A DNA stretch of 64,000 bases from Massilia sp. Root351 (GCF_001425045.1 NZ_LMDJ01000001.1:185858-249857), one strand, 5' to 3'; shown: positions 47,844 through 57,531, counted from the first letter of the stretch. Numbers and translations are program-made. The notes: a model not told the origin generated them from the sequence alone.

Positions 47844-50054
47844 ATGCGCTCGTCCGAGCCGCCGCCCCCACGCAGGCAAGCCATCGGTGTGCGCGCCAGC
47901 CTCGCCCTGCTTGTCGTGGGTTGCATTGTGCCCATGGCCGCAGTGGCTGGCTTTTTGATAGTCGATTTCTACACGCGCGAACGCGCCCAGCTGCTGGCCA
48001 GCACGGTGGGCCAGGCGCGCGCCATCATGGCCGCCGTGGACGCCGGGTTCCGCAGCACCGAAGCGGCGCTGCAGGCGTTGAGTACGTCGCACCAGCTCGA
48101 GCGCGGCGACCTGGCCGGTTTCCATGCCCGCGCCGTCGAGGCGCAGCGCCAAATGGAGGCCGACGGCGTGATCCTGATCGACGCCGGCGGCAACTTGCTG
48201 ATGTCGACCCGCCGCGCCTACGGCGAACCCTTGCCCAAGCTGGGGCCGACACCGCTGCTGAAGCGCATCCTGGCCACCGGCCGGCCGGGCGTCTCCAACC
48301 TGTTCCCGGCCCCGGTGGGCGGGCAGCTGATGTACACCATCGGCGTGCCGGTCCGGCGCGACGGCGCGATCGCCATGTCGCTCAACGCCACCGCCTCGCC
48401 GGTGCAGCTGGCCGCGCTGCTGGCCGCGCGCAAGCTGCCCGACAGCTGGCGCACGGCCATTATCGACGGCAGCGGCAAGATCGCCGCGCGCAGTCACGAC
48501 ATCGCGCGTTTCGCAGGCCGCCCCACCACGCCGGCGCTGCTGCGCCAGCTCGAGCTGGCCGACGAGGGCGGATTCGAAACCACCACCCTGGACGGCATCC
48601 CGGTGTACACCGTGTACAGCCGCTCGCCGGACAGCCGCTGGAGCGTGGCACTGGGCATTCCGCTGGACGAATTGACAGCTGGCCTGCGCCGTTCGCTGGC
48701 CTGGCTGATCGCCGTTACGCTGGCCGCGCTGGCGCTCGGCCTGGCGCTGGCCTGGCGCATCGGCGGCGGCATCGCGCGCTCGGTGCGTGCGCTGGCCGGC
48801 CCGGCGGCGGCGGTGGCCTCCGGCGAGGTGCCGGCGATCCCGCCGCTGGCGCTGCGCGAGGCCAATGAGCTGGGCCTGGCCCTGCAGCAGGCGGGGGCCA
48901 CGGTGCGCACTGCCCAGGCCGAGCGGCGCGAGAGCGAGCAGCAGCTGGCGCTGGCGGCCGAAGCGGCGCGCATGGGCATCTGGGTGCGCGACCTGGTGCG
49001 CGAGCGGGTCTGGGTGTCGGCCTCCTGGCGCGAACTGTTCGGCTTCCGCCCGGACGAGCCGGTGTCGGTCGAGACGCTGCTGCAGCGGGTGCACCCGGAC
49101 GACAGCGCCGCCGTGCGGCGCGTGCTGGAGCAGGCCGCGCGCGGCGAGCGCTATGAAATCGAGTACCGCATCGAGCCACCGCAGGGCGGCTTATGCTGGG
49201 TGGCTTCGCGCGGCAGCTGCGAAGCGGGCAGCGACGGCGTGCCGCGGCTGGTGCGCGGGGTGGCGCTCGACATCACGCAGCGCAAACTGGCCGAACTGGA
49301 AATGCAGCAAAAGCAGCGCGAGGTGACGCACCTGGCGCGGGTGGCGACGCTGGGCGAGCTGTCCGGCGCGCTGGCCCATGAGCTGAACCAGCCGCTGACA
49401 GCCATCCTGAGCAACGCGCAGGCGGCGCAGCGCTTCCTGCGCCATTCCACGCCCGACCTGCTGGAGGTGGACGCCATCCTGGCCGACATCGTGGCCGAGG
49501 ACCAGCGCGCGGGCGAAATCATCCGCCGCCTGCGGCGCCTGTTCGACAAACGCGAGGCGCCGCGGCAGCCGGTGGACGTAAACCAGGTGGTGATCGGCGT
49601 GCTGCGCCTGCTGCGCAACGACCTGCTCAGCCATGGCGTGGCGCTGTCGTCGGTGCTGGGCGCCGGCGGCGCGCACGTGCTGGCCGACAGCGTGCAGCTG
49701 CAGCAGGTGCTGATCAACCTGCTGATGAACGCCTGCGACGCCATGGCCTTGACGGAAGCGGGCGGCAAGGCGATCGGCGTGCGCACCGCGCTGGACGACG
49801 ATGGCTGGGTGCGCATCATCATCGCCGACTGCGGCAGCGGCATCCCCGCCGCCGCGCTGGAGCAGGTGTTCGCGCCCTTTTACAGCACCAAGGAAAGCGG
49901 CATGGGACTGGGCCTGTCGATCTGCCGCGGCATTGTGTCGGCGCACGGCGGCCAGCTGTGGGCCGAGAGCAATCCGGACCGCGGCGCCAGTTTCCACGTC
50001 CGGCTGCCGCTGGCCGGCGCCGAAGCGGCGGTGGGACAGGGAGCGCCGGCATGA
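47844..50054 (+). CDS. Sensor histidine kinase with extracytoplasmic (Cache-like) and PAS domains
   Basis: 736 residues. TM1 (about 17-38), a roughly 240-residue extracytoplasmic domain of double-Cache type, TM2 (about 285-305), a HAMP-like stretch, PAS (about 375-480) and a kinase core with ALAHELNQPLTAIL (His512), INLLMNACDAM, ADCGSGIP and GMGLGLSIC. It resembles the FixL/DctB kinase type. Its stop overlaps the start of the FixJ-like regulator (ATGA), so the two are a cognate pair. Confidence 0.92.
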   Translation: MRSSEPPPPRRQAIGVRASLALLVVGCIVPMAAVAGFLIVDFYTRERAQLLASTVGQARAIMAAVDAGFRSTEAALQALSTSHQLERGDLAGFHARAVEAQRQMEADGVILIDAGGNLLMSTRRAYGEPLPKLGPTPLLKRILATGRPGVSNLFPAPVGGQLMYTIGVPVRRDGAIAMSLNATASPVQLAALLAARKLPDSWRTAIIDGSGKIAARSHDIARFAGRPTTPALLRQLELADEGGFETTTLDGIPVYTVYSRSPDSRWSVALGIPLDELTAGLRRSLAWLIAVTLAALALGLALAWRIGGGIARSVRALAGPAAAVASGEVPAIPPLALREANELGLALQQAGATVRTAQAERRESEQQLALAAEAARMGIWVRDLVRERVWVSASWRELFGFRPDEPVSVETLLQRVHPDDSAAVRRVLEQAARGERYEIEYRIEPPQGGLCWVASRGSCEAGSDGVPRLVRGVALDITQRKLAELEMQQKQREVTHLARVATLGELSGALAHELNQPLTAILSNAQAAQRFLRHSTPDLLEVDAILADIVAEDQRAGEIIRRLRRLFDKREAPRQPVDVNQVVIGVLRLLRNDLLSHGVALSSVLGAGGAHVLADSVQLQQVLINLLMNACDAMALTEAGGKAIGVRTALDDDGWVRIIIADCGSGIPAAALEQVFAPFYSTKESGMGLGLSICRGIVSAHGGQLWAESNPDRGASFHVRLPLAGAEAAVGQGAPA

Positions 50055-50689
50055 ACGGCGCCATGCTGCCGCCACCGGTGCGGCCGCCGCCGCGGGTGTT
50101 CGTGGTGGACGACCAGCCGGCCATCCTGAAGGCGCTGACCCGGCTGCTGGCCTCGGCCGGTTTCGCCGTGGCGCCTTACGAGTCGGCGCAGGCCTTCCTG
50201 GCCAGCGGCGCCGCGGCGGAGCCGGGCTGCCTGGTGCTGGACCTGTCCATGCCGGACATGGACGGCATGGCCCTGCAGCAGGCGCTGGCAACCCAGGGCA
50301 GCGTGCTGCCGCTGATCTTCCTGACCGGCCATGGCGACATCGCCAGCGGCGTGCGGGCCATGAAGCAGGGCGCCTTCGACTTCCTCACCAAGCCGGTGGA
50401 CGCCGACGAGCTGATGGCGGCGGTGCAGGCTGCGCTGGAACTCAACACGCTGCTGCGCACGGCGGACGCCGAGCGCGACGCGCTGCGCCGGCGTTACGAC
50501 AGCCTGACCCCGCGCGAACGCGAGGTGATGGCGCTGCTGGTCGAAGGCCTGCTCAACAAGCAGGTGGCGGCCCAGCTGGGCACGGTGGAAAAGACCGTCA
50601 AGGTGCACCGCGCCCGCGTGATGCAGAAAATGCAAGTGCGCTCGCTGACGGCGCTGGTGCGCCTGGCCGACAAGCTGCGCACCCGGTAG
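50051..50689 (+). CDS. FixJ/NarL-type response regulator
   Basis: 212 residues: receiver (Asp64 acceptor in CLVLDLSMPDMDG, Thr92, Lys114) and a C-terminal LuxR-type helix-turn-helix (LTPREREVMALLVEGLLNKQ, then AAQLGTVEKTVKVHRARV). It is a transcription factor presumably phosphorylated by the kinase it overlaps. Targets unknown; the downstream c-di-GMP and peroxidase genes are obvious candidates. Confidence 0.94.
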   Translation: MNGAMLPPPVRPPPRVFVVDDQPAILKALTRLLASAGFAVAPYESAQAFLASGAAAEPGCLVLDLSMPDMDGMALQQALATQGSVLPLIFLTGHGDIASGVRAMKQGAFDFLTKPVDADELMAAVQAALELNTLLRTADAERDALRRRYDSLTPREREVMALLVEGLLNKQVAAQLGTVEKTVKVHRARVMQKMQVRSLTALVRLADKLRTR

Positions 50690-50743
50690 GGTTGGGCCAA
50701 GGTCCAATATCGCGCGCCGGCCCGGCGCGCTATCTTGCCAGTC

Positions 50744-51130
50744 ATGGATACCACCACACTTCCCTGGGTTGCCGTTGTCGACGACGAGGCAGCCATCCGG
50801 CGCGCGCTGATGCGGCTGTTGCGCGCGGCCGGCATCCCGGCCCGCGACTACGACGGCGGCGCCGCGCTGCTGGCGGCGCTGCAAGACGGCGCCGGCGCGC
50901 CGTTCTGCGTGGTGCTGGACCTGCACATGCCGGGCATGTCCGGCCTCGAGGTGCAGCGGCGCCTGGCCGAGCTGGCGCCGCGCACCGGCGTGATCGCCGT
51001 CACCGGCCAGCACACGGCCGAAGGGCAGGCGCGCGTGCAGCGCGGCTGCGCGCTAGCTTATATGCTCAAACCGATGAACGACCAAGCCTTGCTGGAGGCG
51101 ATCGCCGCCGCCCGCACGGGCTGGCAATAG
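50744..51130 (+). CDS. Single-domain response regulator
   Basis: 128 residues, receiver only. Asp13/Asp14 acidic pocket, Asp59 acceptor (CVVLDLHMPGMSG), a Thr in VIAVTGQH and Lys in YMLKP are all present. With no output domain it probably acts as a phosphate shuttle or CheY-like effector for one of the flanking kinases. Confidence 0.88.
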   Translation: MDTTTLPWVAVVDDEAAIRRALMRLLRAAGIPARDYDGGAALLAALQDGAGAPFCVVLDLHMPGMSGLEVQRRLAELAPRTGVIAVTGQHTAEGQARVQRGCALAYMLKPMNDQALLEAIAAARTGWQ

Positions 51131-51162
51131 CTGCAACCATAACAACAGCACTGGAGAATACC

Positions 51163-53307
51163 ATGGCAAGCTTGTCCGAATTGCAGCAGGCCGGCATCCT
51201 GATCGTCGACGACCGCCCCGTCAACGTGGTGCTGCTCAAAACCATGCTGGAGTGCGCCGGCTACGCGCGTGTCGATACCACCAGCGACCCGTGCGGCGTG
51301 GTGGAACTGCACCGCGCGCAGCGCTATGACCTGATCCTGCTGGACCTGAACATGCCGTTCATGAATGGCTTTGAAGTGCTGGAAGGGCTGAAGGAAGTGG
51401 AGGCGGGCGAATATCTGCCCGTGCTGGCGGTGACGGCGGCCCCCGAGCACAAGCAGCGCGCGCTGGACGCCGGCGTGATGGACTTCATCTGCAAGCCGTT
51501 CGACCACTGCGAGGTGCTGGCCCGCATCCGCAACCTGCTTGAAGTGCGCTTGCTGTACACCGGCACGCGCGACCAGGGCGCCCGCCTGGCCTGTTACGAC
51601 GCGCTGACCGGCCTGCCCAACCGCAGCCTGTTCCAGCGTTCGCTGGAGCAGATGCTGGCGGGCGAAGGGGAGCGCTCCAGCGCGGTGCTGATGCTGGACC
51701 TGGACGGCTTCGCGCGCACCAACGACACCCTGGGCCATGCCGCCGGCGACGCGCTGCTGCGCCAGTTCGCCCAGCGCCTGCAGCAATGCGCGCCGGAAGG
51801 CAGCGTGGTGAGCCGCTTCGGCAACGACGAATTCGCCATGGCCTTGGGCGGCCTGGCCACGCAGCACGACGCGCTGCAGGCCGCCGAGCAGCTGCGCCAC
51901 TGCTGCGCCCGGCCGTTCCAGCTGGAGCAGGGCGAAACGCTGCTGACGGCCAGCATCGGCATTGCGCTGCATCCCGCCGACGCGGCCGACGCCGCCACGC
52001 TGATGAAATACGCCAGCACCGCGCTGCACCAGGCCAAGCAGGGCGGCGGCGGCGCTTGCCGCTTCTTCACCGACGCGATGGACGTGCAGGCCCAGCGCCG
52101 CTTTGAATTCGAGCGCGCGCTGCGGCTGGCGGTGGCCAACGGCGAATTCGAACTGTACTACCAGCCCAAGGTGGAAGTGAGCAGCGGCCGCATGGTCGGC
52201 GCCGAGGCGCTGCTGCGCTGGAACCGGCCCGGCTACGGCCCGGTGTCGCCGTCGGCCTTCATCCCGCTGCTCGAGGAGACGGGCTTGATCGTGGAAGTGG
52301 GCGCCTGGGTTATCGACACGGCCTGCCGCCAGATTGCCCTGTGGGCCGCATGTCCCGGCGGGCCGGTGCCGGTGGCGGTCAATGTGGCCAGCCGCCAGTT
52401 CGCCGACAGCGGCCTGCAGCAAACCGTGGCGCACGCCATCGCGGCGCACGGCATCGCGCCCGAGCTGCTGGCGCTGGAGGTCACCGAGAGCGCGCTGATG
52501 GACGACACCGAGCGTACCGCCGCTGCCATGGCGACGCTGCGCACCATGGGCGTGAAAGTGGCCATCGACGATTTCGGCACCGGCTATTCCAGCCTGGCCT
52601 ACCTGAAGCGCTTCCCGGTGGACGCGCTCAAGATCGACATCGCCTTCATCCGCGACGTCACCGTGGACCCGGGCGACGCCGCGCTGGTGGACGCGATCAT
52701 CGCCATGGCGCACAGCCTGGACCTGGAAGTAGTCGCCGAAGGCGTGGAGACCGAAGCCCAGCTGGCCTACCTGGCGCGCCACCGCTGCGACCAGATCCAG
52801 GGCTACTATTTCAGCCGCCCGGTGCCTGCCATGCAGTTCCAGCGCCTGCTGCTGGAAGGCGCCAGCCTGGCGCTGCCCGACACCGGCGCACCGCCGCTGC
52901 GCACGCTGCTGCTGATCGACGACGAGCCGCACGTGCTGTCGTCGCTGCAGCGCCTGCTGCGCCAGGACGGCTACCGCGTGCTGACCGCCAGCGGCGCGGC
53001 CGAGGCCTTCGAACTGCTGGCGCGCCACCAGGTGCAGCTGGTGCTGTGCGACCAGCGCATGGAGGAAATGAGCGGCACCGAGCTGCTCGACAAGGTCAAG
53101 GACATGTATCCGGATACTTTCCGCATCATCCTGTCCGGCTACACCGACCTGGCCACCATCATGGAGTCGATCAACCGGGGCTCGCTGTACCGGTTCTGGA
53201 CCAAGCCCGGGGACAACCGCATGCTGCGCGAGAATGTCCGTGCCGCGTTCCGCCACTACTGGCAGCTGCACGGCCTGTCCAGCGCCGACCAGGCGCAGTG
53301 CGCCTGA
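51163..53307 (+). CDS. Dual-receiver c-di-GMP protein: receiver-GGDEF-EAL-receiver
   Basis: 714 residues. Receiver 1 (about 11-130, Asp61), a degenerate GGDEF domain (GNDEF, 220-224), an EAL phosphodiesterase domain (EAL 348-350, EVTESALMD, DDFGTGYSS, KIDIAF, VAEGVETE, all intact) and a second receiver at the C-terminus (Asp630 in LVLCDQRM). The cyclase is probably inactive or GTP-sensing and the phosphodiesterase active. CTGGAG upstream supports ATG 51163. Two receivers allow input from two kinases, as the flanking kinases would suggest. Confidence 0.93.
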   Translation: MASLSELQQAGILIVDDRPVNVVLLKTMLECAGYARVDTTSDPCGVVELHRAQRYDLILLDLNMPFMNGFEVLEGLKEVEAGEYLPVLAVTAAPEHKQRALDAGVMDFICKPFDHCEVLARIRNLLEVRLLYTGTRDQGARLACYDALTGLPNRSLFQRSLEQMLAGEGERSSAVLMLDLDGFARTNDTLGHAAGDALLRQFAQRLQQCAPEGSVVSRFGNDEFAMALGGLATQHDALQAAEQLRHCCARPFQLEQGETLLTASIGIALHPADAADAATLMKYASTALHQAKQGGGGACRFFTDAMDVQAQRRFEFERALRLAVANGEFELYYQPKVEVSSGRMVGAEALLRWNRPGYGPVSPSAFIPLLEETGLIVEVGAWVIDTACRQIALWAACPGGPVPVAVNVASRQFADSGLQQTVAHAIAAHGIAPELLALEVTESALMDDTERTAAAMATLRTMGVKVAIDDFGTGYSSLAYLKRFPVDALKIDIAFIRDVTVDPGDAALVDAIIAMAHSLDLEVVAEGVETEAQLAYLARHRCDQIQGYYFSRPVPAMQFQRLLLEGASLALPDTGAPPLRTLLLIDDEPHVLSSLQRLLRQDGYRVLTASGAAEAFELLARHQVQLVLCDQRMEEMSGTELLDKVKDMYPDTFRIILSGYTDLATIMESINRGSLYRFWTKPGDNRMLRENVRAAFRHYWQLHGLSSADQAQCA

Positions 53308-53330
53308 CCATTCCGCCGCAGGAGCCCGCC

Positions 53331-54347
53331 ATGTCGTTCCGCCATCCACAATACAGGACCGCTGCGCCACCCGCACGGCGGTGCGCGGCCATGCCGGCGC
53401 TGGCGCTGTTGCTGGCGACTGCGCCCGTGCCGGCCGCCCCGGTCAACGAACCGATCCAGCCCGTGCCGCAGTCGCTGCGCCAGGATCCCGCCAAGGCCGC
53501 GCTAGGGCAGCGCCTGTTCAACGATACGCGCCTGTCGGCCAACAACCGCGTGTCCTGCGCCACCTGCCACGACCTGGCGCGCGGCGGCGCCGACAGCCGT
53601 GGCGTGTCCCTTGGACTGGATGGCAAACCGGCCGCGATGAATGCGCCCAGCGTGTTCAACGCGGCGCTCAACTTCAAACAGTTCTGGAACGGCCGCGCCG
53701 ACACGCTGGAGGCGCAAATTGGCCTGGTGGTAGAAAACCCGGCCGAGATGGGATCGCGCTGGCCGGACGTGGTGCGCAAGGTTCAGCAGGACGCGGCCTA
53801 CAGCAGCGCCTTCGCGGCTGCCTACAAGGACGGCGTAACGCGCGCCAACATCGAGCACGCGCTGGCCTCGTTCGAGCGCACCCTGATTACGCCCAATTCG
53901 CGCTTCGACCGCTACCTGCGCGGGGAGCACGGCGCCATCAGCGCAGCCGAGCGGGCAGGTTACACGCGCTTCAAGCAGTACGGATGCATCGCCTGCCATC
54001 AGGGCGTCAATGTGGGAGGCAATATGTTCCAGAAATTCGGCGTGATGGCCGACTATCCTGCGCGCGGCGGGGCCGGCTGGTCCGCCGGCCGGCCGGACCA
54101 GGGGCGCTATGCGCTTACCGGCAGCGAAGAAGACAGATACGTCTTCAAGGTACCCAGCCTGCGCAACGTGGCGCGTACCGCGCCGTACTTCCACGACGGC
54201 TCGGCCGCCACCCTGGAACAGGCCATCGACATCATGTTCAAGTACCAGCTGGGACGCCCCGGCAGCGCCGAGGACAAGGCGCTGATTGCCCAGTTCCTGG
54301 CCACGCTGGACGCGCAGCCGGTATCGCGGCCGGGAGCACGGCCATGA
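53331..54347 (+). CDS. Di-heme cytochrome c peroxidase family protein
   Basis: 338 residues with a signal peptide (LALLLATAPVPAAP). Two CxxCH heme-attachment sites are present: CATCH (Cys76, Cys79, His80) and CIACH (Cys219, Cys222, His223), with the family segments SVFNAALNFKQFWNGRA and LRNVARTAPYFHDGSA. It reduces hydrogen peroxide in the periplasm or, in MauG-like members, oxidises proteins. Ribosome site GGAG precedes ATG 53331. Its stop overlaps the following kinase gene, an unexpected coupling. Confidence 0.94.
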   Translation: MSFRHPQYRTAAPPARRCAAMPALALLLATAPVPAAPVNEPIQPVPQSLRQDPAKAALGQRLFNDTRLSANNRVSCATCHDLARGGADSRGVSLGLDGKPAAMNAPSVFNAALNFKQFWNGRADTLEAQIGLVVENPAEMGSRWPDVVRKVQQDAAYSSAFAAAYKDGVTRANIEHALASFERTLITPNSRFDRYLRGEHGAISAAERAGYTRFKQYGCIACHQGVNVGGNMFQKFGVMADYPARGGAGWSAGRPDQGRYALTGSEEDRYVFKVPSLRNVARTAPYFHDGSAATLEQAIDIMFKYQLGRPGSAEDKALIAQFLATLDAQPVSRPGARP

Positions 54348-56245
54348 ACTCCCGGCTGCCGCTGCTGGGCGGGATTCTTGGCGTTGCGCTGGCCGGTGCG
54401 CTGCTGTTCCAGTATCGGCAGGGCCCCAGCTACGACGCCTCGTCCTATTTTGAGAGCGTGGCGCGCCTGCGCCAGATCAAGCAGCTCGACGCGCAATGGG
54501 AACTCGACGCGATGAAGTCCAGGCTGGGCATCAACCAGAGTTACGACGAGCTGGTCAATCCCTTGCCGATGCTGCACGCGCTGCCGCAACAGCTCGGCGC
54601 GGACACCGGCGCGCTCGACCGCCCTGGCGCGCAAGCCCTGGCCGGCAGCGTGGCGGCACTGGAACGCGAATTGTCGCGCAAGGCCGCGCTGATCGAGTCG
54701 TTCAAGTCGCACAACGCGGTACTGCGCAACTCGCTGGCCTTTCTGCCGGTCGCCACCGGCGAACTGGTGGACCTGGGGCGCAGCCAGGCGCCGGACAGCG
54801 CCATCGGGCGCGCCGGCGCGGCGGCCAGCAAAGTGCTGCTGGCCACGCTGGTGCACAACCAGACCGGCGCCGACGAGCACCTGGCGGCCATTGAAGTGGA
54901 ACTGGCCGGGCTGGCGGCGGCGCGCCGTTCGCTGCCGCCGGAACTGGCGCAGCGGCTGGACCTGTTCACCCTCCACGTGCACACCGCGCTGCGCGAGCAG
55001 CAAGCCGTGCATGGCCTGCTGGCGCGCGTCGCCGCCGCGCCCACCGGCACGCACATGGACCAGATCAGCGCATTGCTCAACCACGGACAGGAGCGCGACG
55101 CGCGGCAGATGCAGCAGCACCGCGCCGGCCTGCTGCTGCTGTCGGCGGCGCTGGCCGCGCTGTTGCTCTACGCCGGCTGGCGGCTGATCCGCAGCCACGC
55201 CATCATCAATAGCTTCAACAGCCGGCTTCTGCAGGCCAACGAGGGCCTGGAGGCGGCGGTGCGCGAGCGCACTGGCGAGCTGCTGCGCGCCAACGACAAG
55301 CTGCAAACCGAGATGGCCGAGCGCAAGCAGCTGGAAGGACGCCTGGTGCAGTCCGAGAAGCTGGCCTCCATCGGCCAGCTGGCGGCCGGCGTGGCGCACG
55401 AAATCAACAATCCGCTCGGCTTCCTGGCCTCCAATTCCGACATGCTGGAGCAGTACCTGGAGCGGCTGTTCGAGATGCTGGCGATCTACCAGGACGCCGA
55501 GCCGGCCATGGGCGCCGTTCCGGGCCTGGCGCCACGGCTGCAGGCGCAGCGTTTGCGGCTGGAGCTGGACTACCTGCGCGATGACATCCCGGTTTTGCTG
55601 GCCGAATCGCGCGACGGCATGGCCCGCGTCAGCAAGATCGTGCAGTCGCTGAAGGATTTTTCGCGCACCGACTCGCTGCAGCAGTGGGAGTGGGCCGATT
55701 TGCACCGCTGCATCGACTCCACCCTCAACATCATCGCCAGCGAAGTGCGCAAGGTGGCCGACGTGCGCAAGGAATACGGCCCGCTGCCGGACGTGGAATG
55801 CATGCCCTCGCAGCTGAACCAGGTGTTCATGAACCTGCTGGTCAACGCCAGCCACGCAGTGGGGCCGGAGCGCGGCCTGATCACCATCCGCACCGGTGTG
55901 GCGGACGGCCAGGGCTGGATCGAAGTGGCCGACACCGGCTGCGGCATCGCGGACGATGTGTTGCCGCGCATATTCGATCCCTTCTTCACCACCAAGGCCA
56001 TCGGCAAGGGCACCGGGCTGGGCTTGTCGCTGTCGTACGGCATCGTGCAGAACCATCGTGGCCGCATCGATGTGGAGAGCGCGCCCGGCGCCGGCAGCCG
56101 CTTCCGCATCACGCTGCCGCTGCAGCAGTCAAGCCAGCGGCAGTCGAGTTTGCAAGACGGCCAGCGCTACGCGGCGCCGGCCAGCCGCAGCGCCAGCCCG
56201 GCCAGCGCGCAAGCGGCAATGACCTGCACCACGTTGACCTTGTAG
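54344..56245 (+). CDS. Membrane sensor histidine kinase (DAHL-like periplasmic domain), copy 2
   Basis: 633 residues, paralogous to the kinase at 45925. The periplasmic domain starts SSYFESVARLRQIKQLD. The kinase core has VAHEINNPLGFL (His352), LLVNASHAVGP, ADTGCGI and GTGLGLSLSYG. ATGA overlap with the peroxidase gene suggests the kinase senses the peroxidase state or its substrate. The last roughly 25 residues, after the final beta-strand, are read from the antisense strand of chrA and are probably a lost-stop extension. ATG 54344 is the true start; the open frame upstream is non-coding. Confidence 0.88.
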   Translation: MNSRLPLLGGILGVALAGALLFQYRQGPSYDASSYFESVARLRQIKQLDAQWELDAMKSRLGINQSYDELVNPLPMLHALPQQLGADTGALDRPGAQALAGSVAALERELSRKAALIESFKSHNAVLRNSLAFLPVATGELVDLGRSQAPDSAIGRAGAAASKVLLATLVHNQTGADEHLAAIEVELAGLAAARRSLPPELAQRLDLFTLHVHTALREQQAVHGLLARVAAAPTGTHMDQISALLNHGQERDARQMQQHRAGLLLLSAALAALLLYAGWRLIRSHAIINSFNSRLLQANEGLEAAVRERTGELLRANDKLQTEMAERKQLEGRLVQSEKLASIGQLAAGVAHEINNPLGFLASNSDMLEQYLERLFEMLAIYQDAEPAMGAVPGLAPRLQAQRLRLELDYLRDDIPVLLAESRDGMARVSKIVQSLKDFSRTDSLQQWEWADLHRCIDSTLNIIASEVRKVADVRKEYGPLPDVECMPSQLNQVFMNLLVNASHAVGPERGLITIRTGVADGQGWIEVADTGCGIADDVLPRIFDPFFTTKAIGKGTGLGLSLSYGIVQNHRGRIDVESAPGAGSRFRITLPLQQSSQRQSSLQDGQRYAAPASRSASPASAQAAMTCTTLTL

Positions 56246-57531
56246 CGCAACAGCGCCACGGTGGCGCCCAGCGCGACCAGCGCCGACAGCCAGTCGAAGC
56301 GGCCCTCGAAGCCCTGCGGCCACAGCACGTGGTAGCCGAAGAACAGTGCCAAATTCACGATCACGCCCACTACCGCGGCCGTGATGGCGGTCAGCGGCGC
56401 GGTAAATTTCAGGTCGCCGTGGGTCGATTCGACCAGTGGGCCGCCGGCCAGGATGAACAGGAAGGAAGGCAGGAAGGTAAACCACGTGACCAGCGCGGCT
56501 GCCGTGGCGCCGGCCAGCAACAGCAGGTCCGGCCCCAGCGCTGCCTTGGCGTAGCCGCCCACGAAGGCGACGAAGGCCACCACCATGATCAGCGGGCCGG
56601 GCGTGGTTTCGCCCAGCGCCAGGCCGTCCATCATCTGCGTGGCCGTAAGCCAGCCGAAATGGTCAACCGCGCCCTGGTAGACATAGGGCAGCACCGCGTA
56701 CGCGCCGCCGAAGGTGAGCAGCGCGGCCTTGGTGAAGAACCAGCTCATTTGCGTGAGCGTGTGCTGCCAGCCGAACAAGGCCGTCAGCGTCGCCATGGGC
56801 ACGGCCCACAGCGCGGCGCCCGCGGCGGCGATGAGGGCGAGCTTGCGCCAGCTGAAGCGCGCGTGGGCCGGCGTGGGCGTATGGTCGTCGATCAGCGCCG
56901 CGCCGAAGGACGGGAGCGCCGCCCCGTGGCCGCCGCCGGCCTGGAATTTGTCCGGCATGCAGCGTCCGCCCGCGTAGCCGGCCAGCGCGGCGGCCAGCAC
57001 GATGGCGGGGAAGGGCACGCCGCCGGCGAAGATGGCGGCGAAGGAGGCGCCGGCGATGCCCCACAGCCAGCCGTTCTTCAGCGCCCGTCCGCCGATGCGG
57101 TGCGCTGCCTGCAGCACGATGGCCGCCACGGCCGGCTTGATGCCGTAGAACAGGCCGGCCACCAGCGGCAGGTCGCCATAGGCCACGTACACCCATGACA
57201 GGCCGGTGAGGATCAGCAGCGAAGGCAGCACGAACAGCGCGCCGGCCACCACGCCGCCCAAGGTGCGGTGCATCAGCCAGCCGATATAGGTGGCCAGCTG
57301 CTGGGCCTCGGGGCCGGGCAGCAGCATGCAGTAATTCAGCGCGTGCAGGAAGCGCCGCTCCGAAATCCAGCGGCGGCGCTCCACCAGTTCCTGGTGCATG
57401 ATGGCGATCTGTCCGGCCGGGCCGCCGAAACTGATGAAGCCCAGCTTGAGCCAGAAGCGGAACGCCTCGCCGAAGCTGACGGCTGCAGGGGCGGCGGTGC
57501 CGGAATCGCTGAGTGGCGCTGGTGTATGCAT
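56167..57531 (-). CDS. chrA: Chromate efflux transporter (CHR family)
   Basis: 454 residues in two homologous CHR halves. Motifs: FRFWLKLGFISFGGPAGQIA with LNYCMLLPGPEAQQLATY in the first half, and AALLTFGGAYAVLPYV, DGLALGETTPGPLIMVVAFV in the second. It expels chromate by proton-coupled transport. It overlaps the 3' end of the convergent kinase gene by 79 bp. It is divergent from the CDF-like gene with a shared 86-bp promoter region. Confidence 0.95.
   Translation of the reverse strand: MHTPAPLSDSGTAAPAAVSFGEAFRFWLKLGFISFGGPAGQIAIMHQELVERRRWISERRFLHALNYCMLLPGPEAQQLATYIGWLMHRTLGGVVAGALFVLPSLLILTGLSWVYVAYGDLPLVAGLFYGIKPAVAAIVLQAAHRIGGRALKNGWLWGIAGASFAAIFAGGVPFPAIVLAAALAGYAGGRCMPDKFQAGGGHGAALPSFGAALIDDHTPTPAHARFSWRKLALIAAAGAALWAVPMATLTALFGWQHTLTQMSWFFTKAALLTFGGAYAVLPYVYQGAVDHFGWLTATQMMDGLALGETTPGPLIMVVAFVAFVGGYAKAALGPDLLLLAGATAAALVTWFTFLPSFLFILAGGPLVESTHGDLKFTAPLTAITAAVVGVIVNLALFFGYHVLWPQGFEGRFDWLSALVALGATVALLRYKVNVVQVIAACALAGLALRLAGAA

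Noticed and set aside
49801..51162. Long N-terminal extension of the dual-receiver protein
   Set aside because: Covers the kinase end, FixJ-like regulator and lone receiver in another frame; ATG 51163 has a ribosome site and starts the receiver fold.
53234..54343. Upstream extension of the second DAHL-like kinase
   Set aside because: Out-of-frame reading of the cytochrome c peroxidase gene; the real start is ATG 54344.
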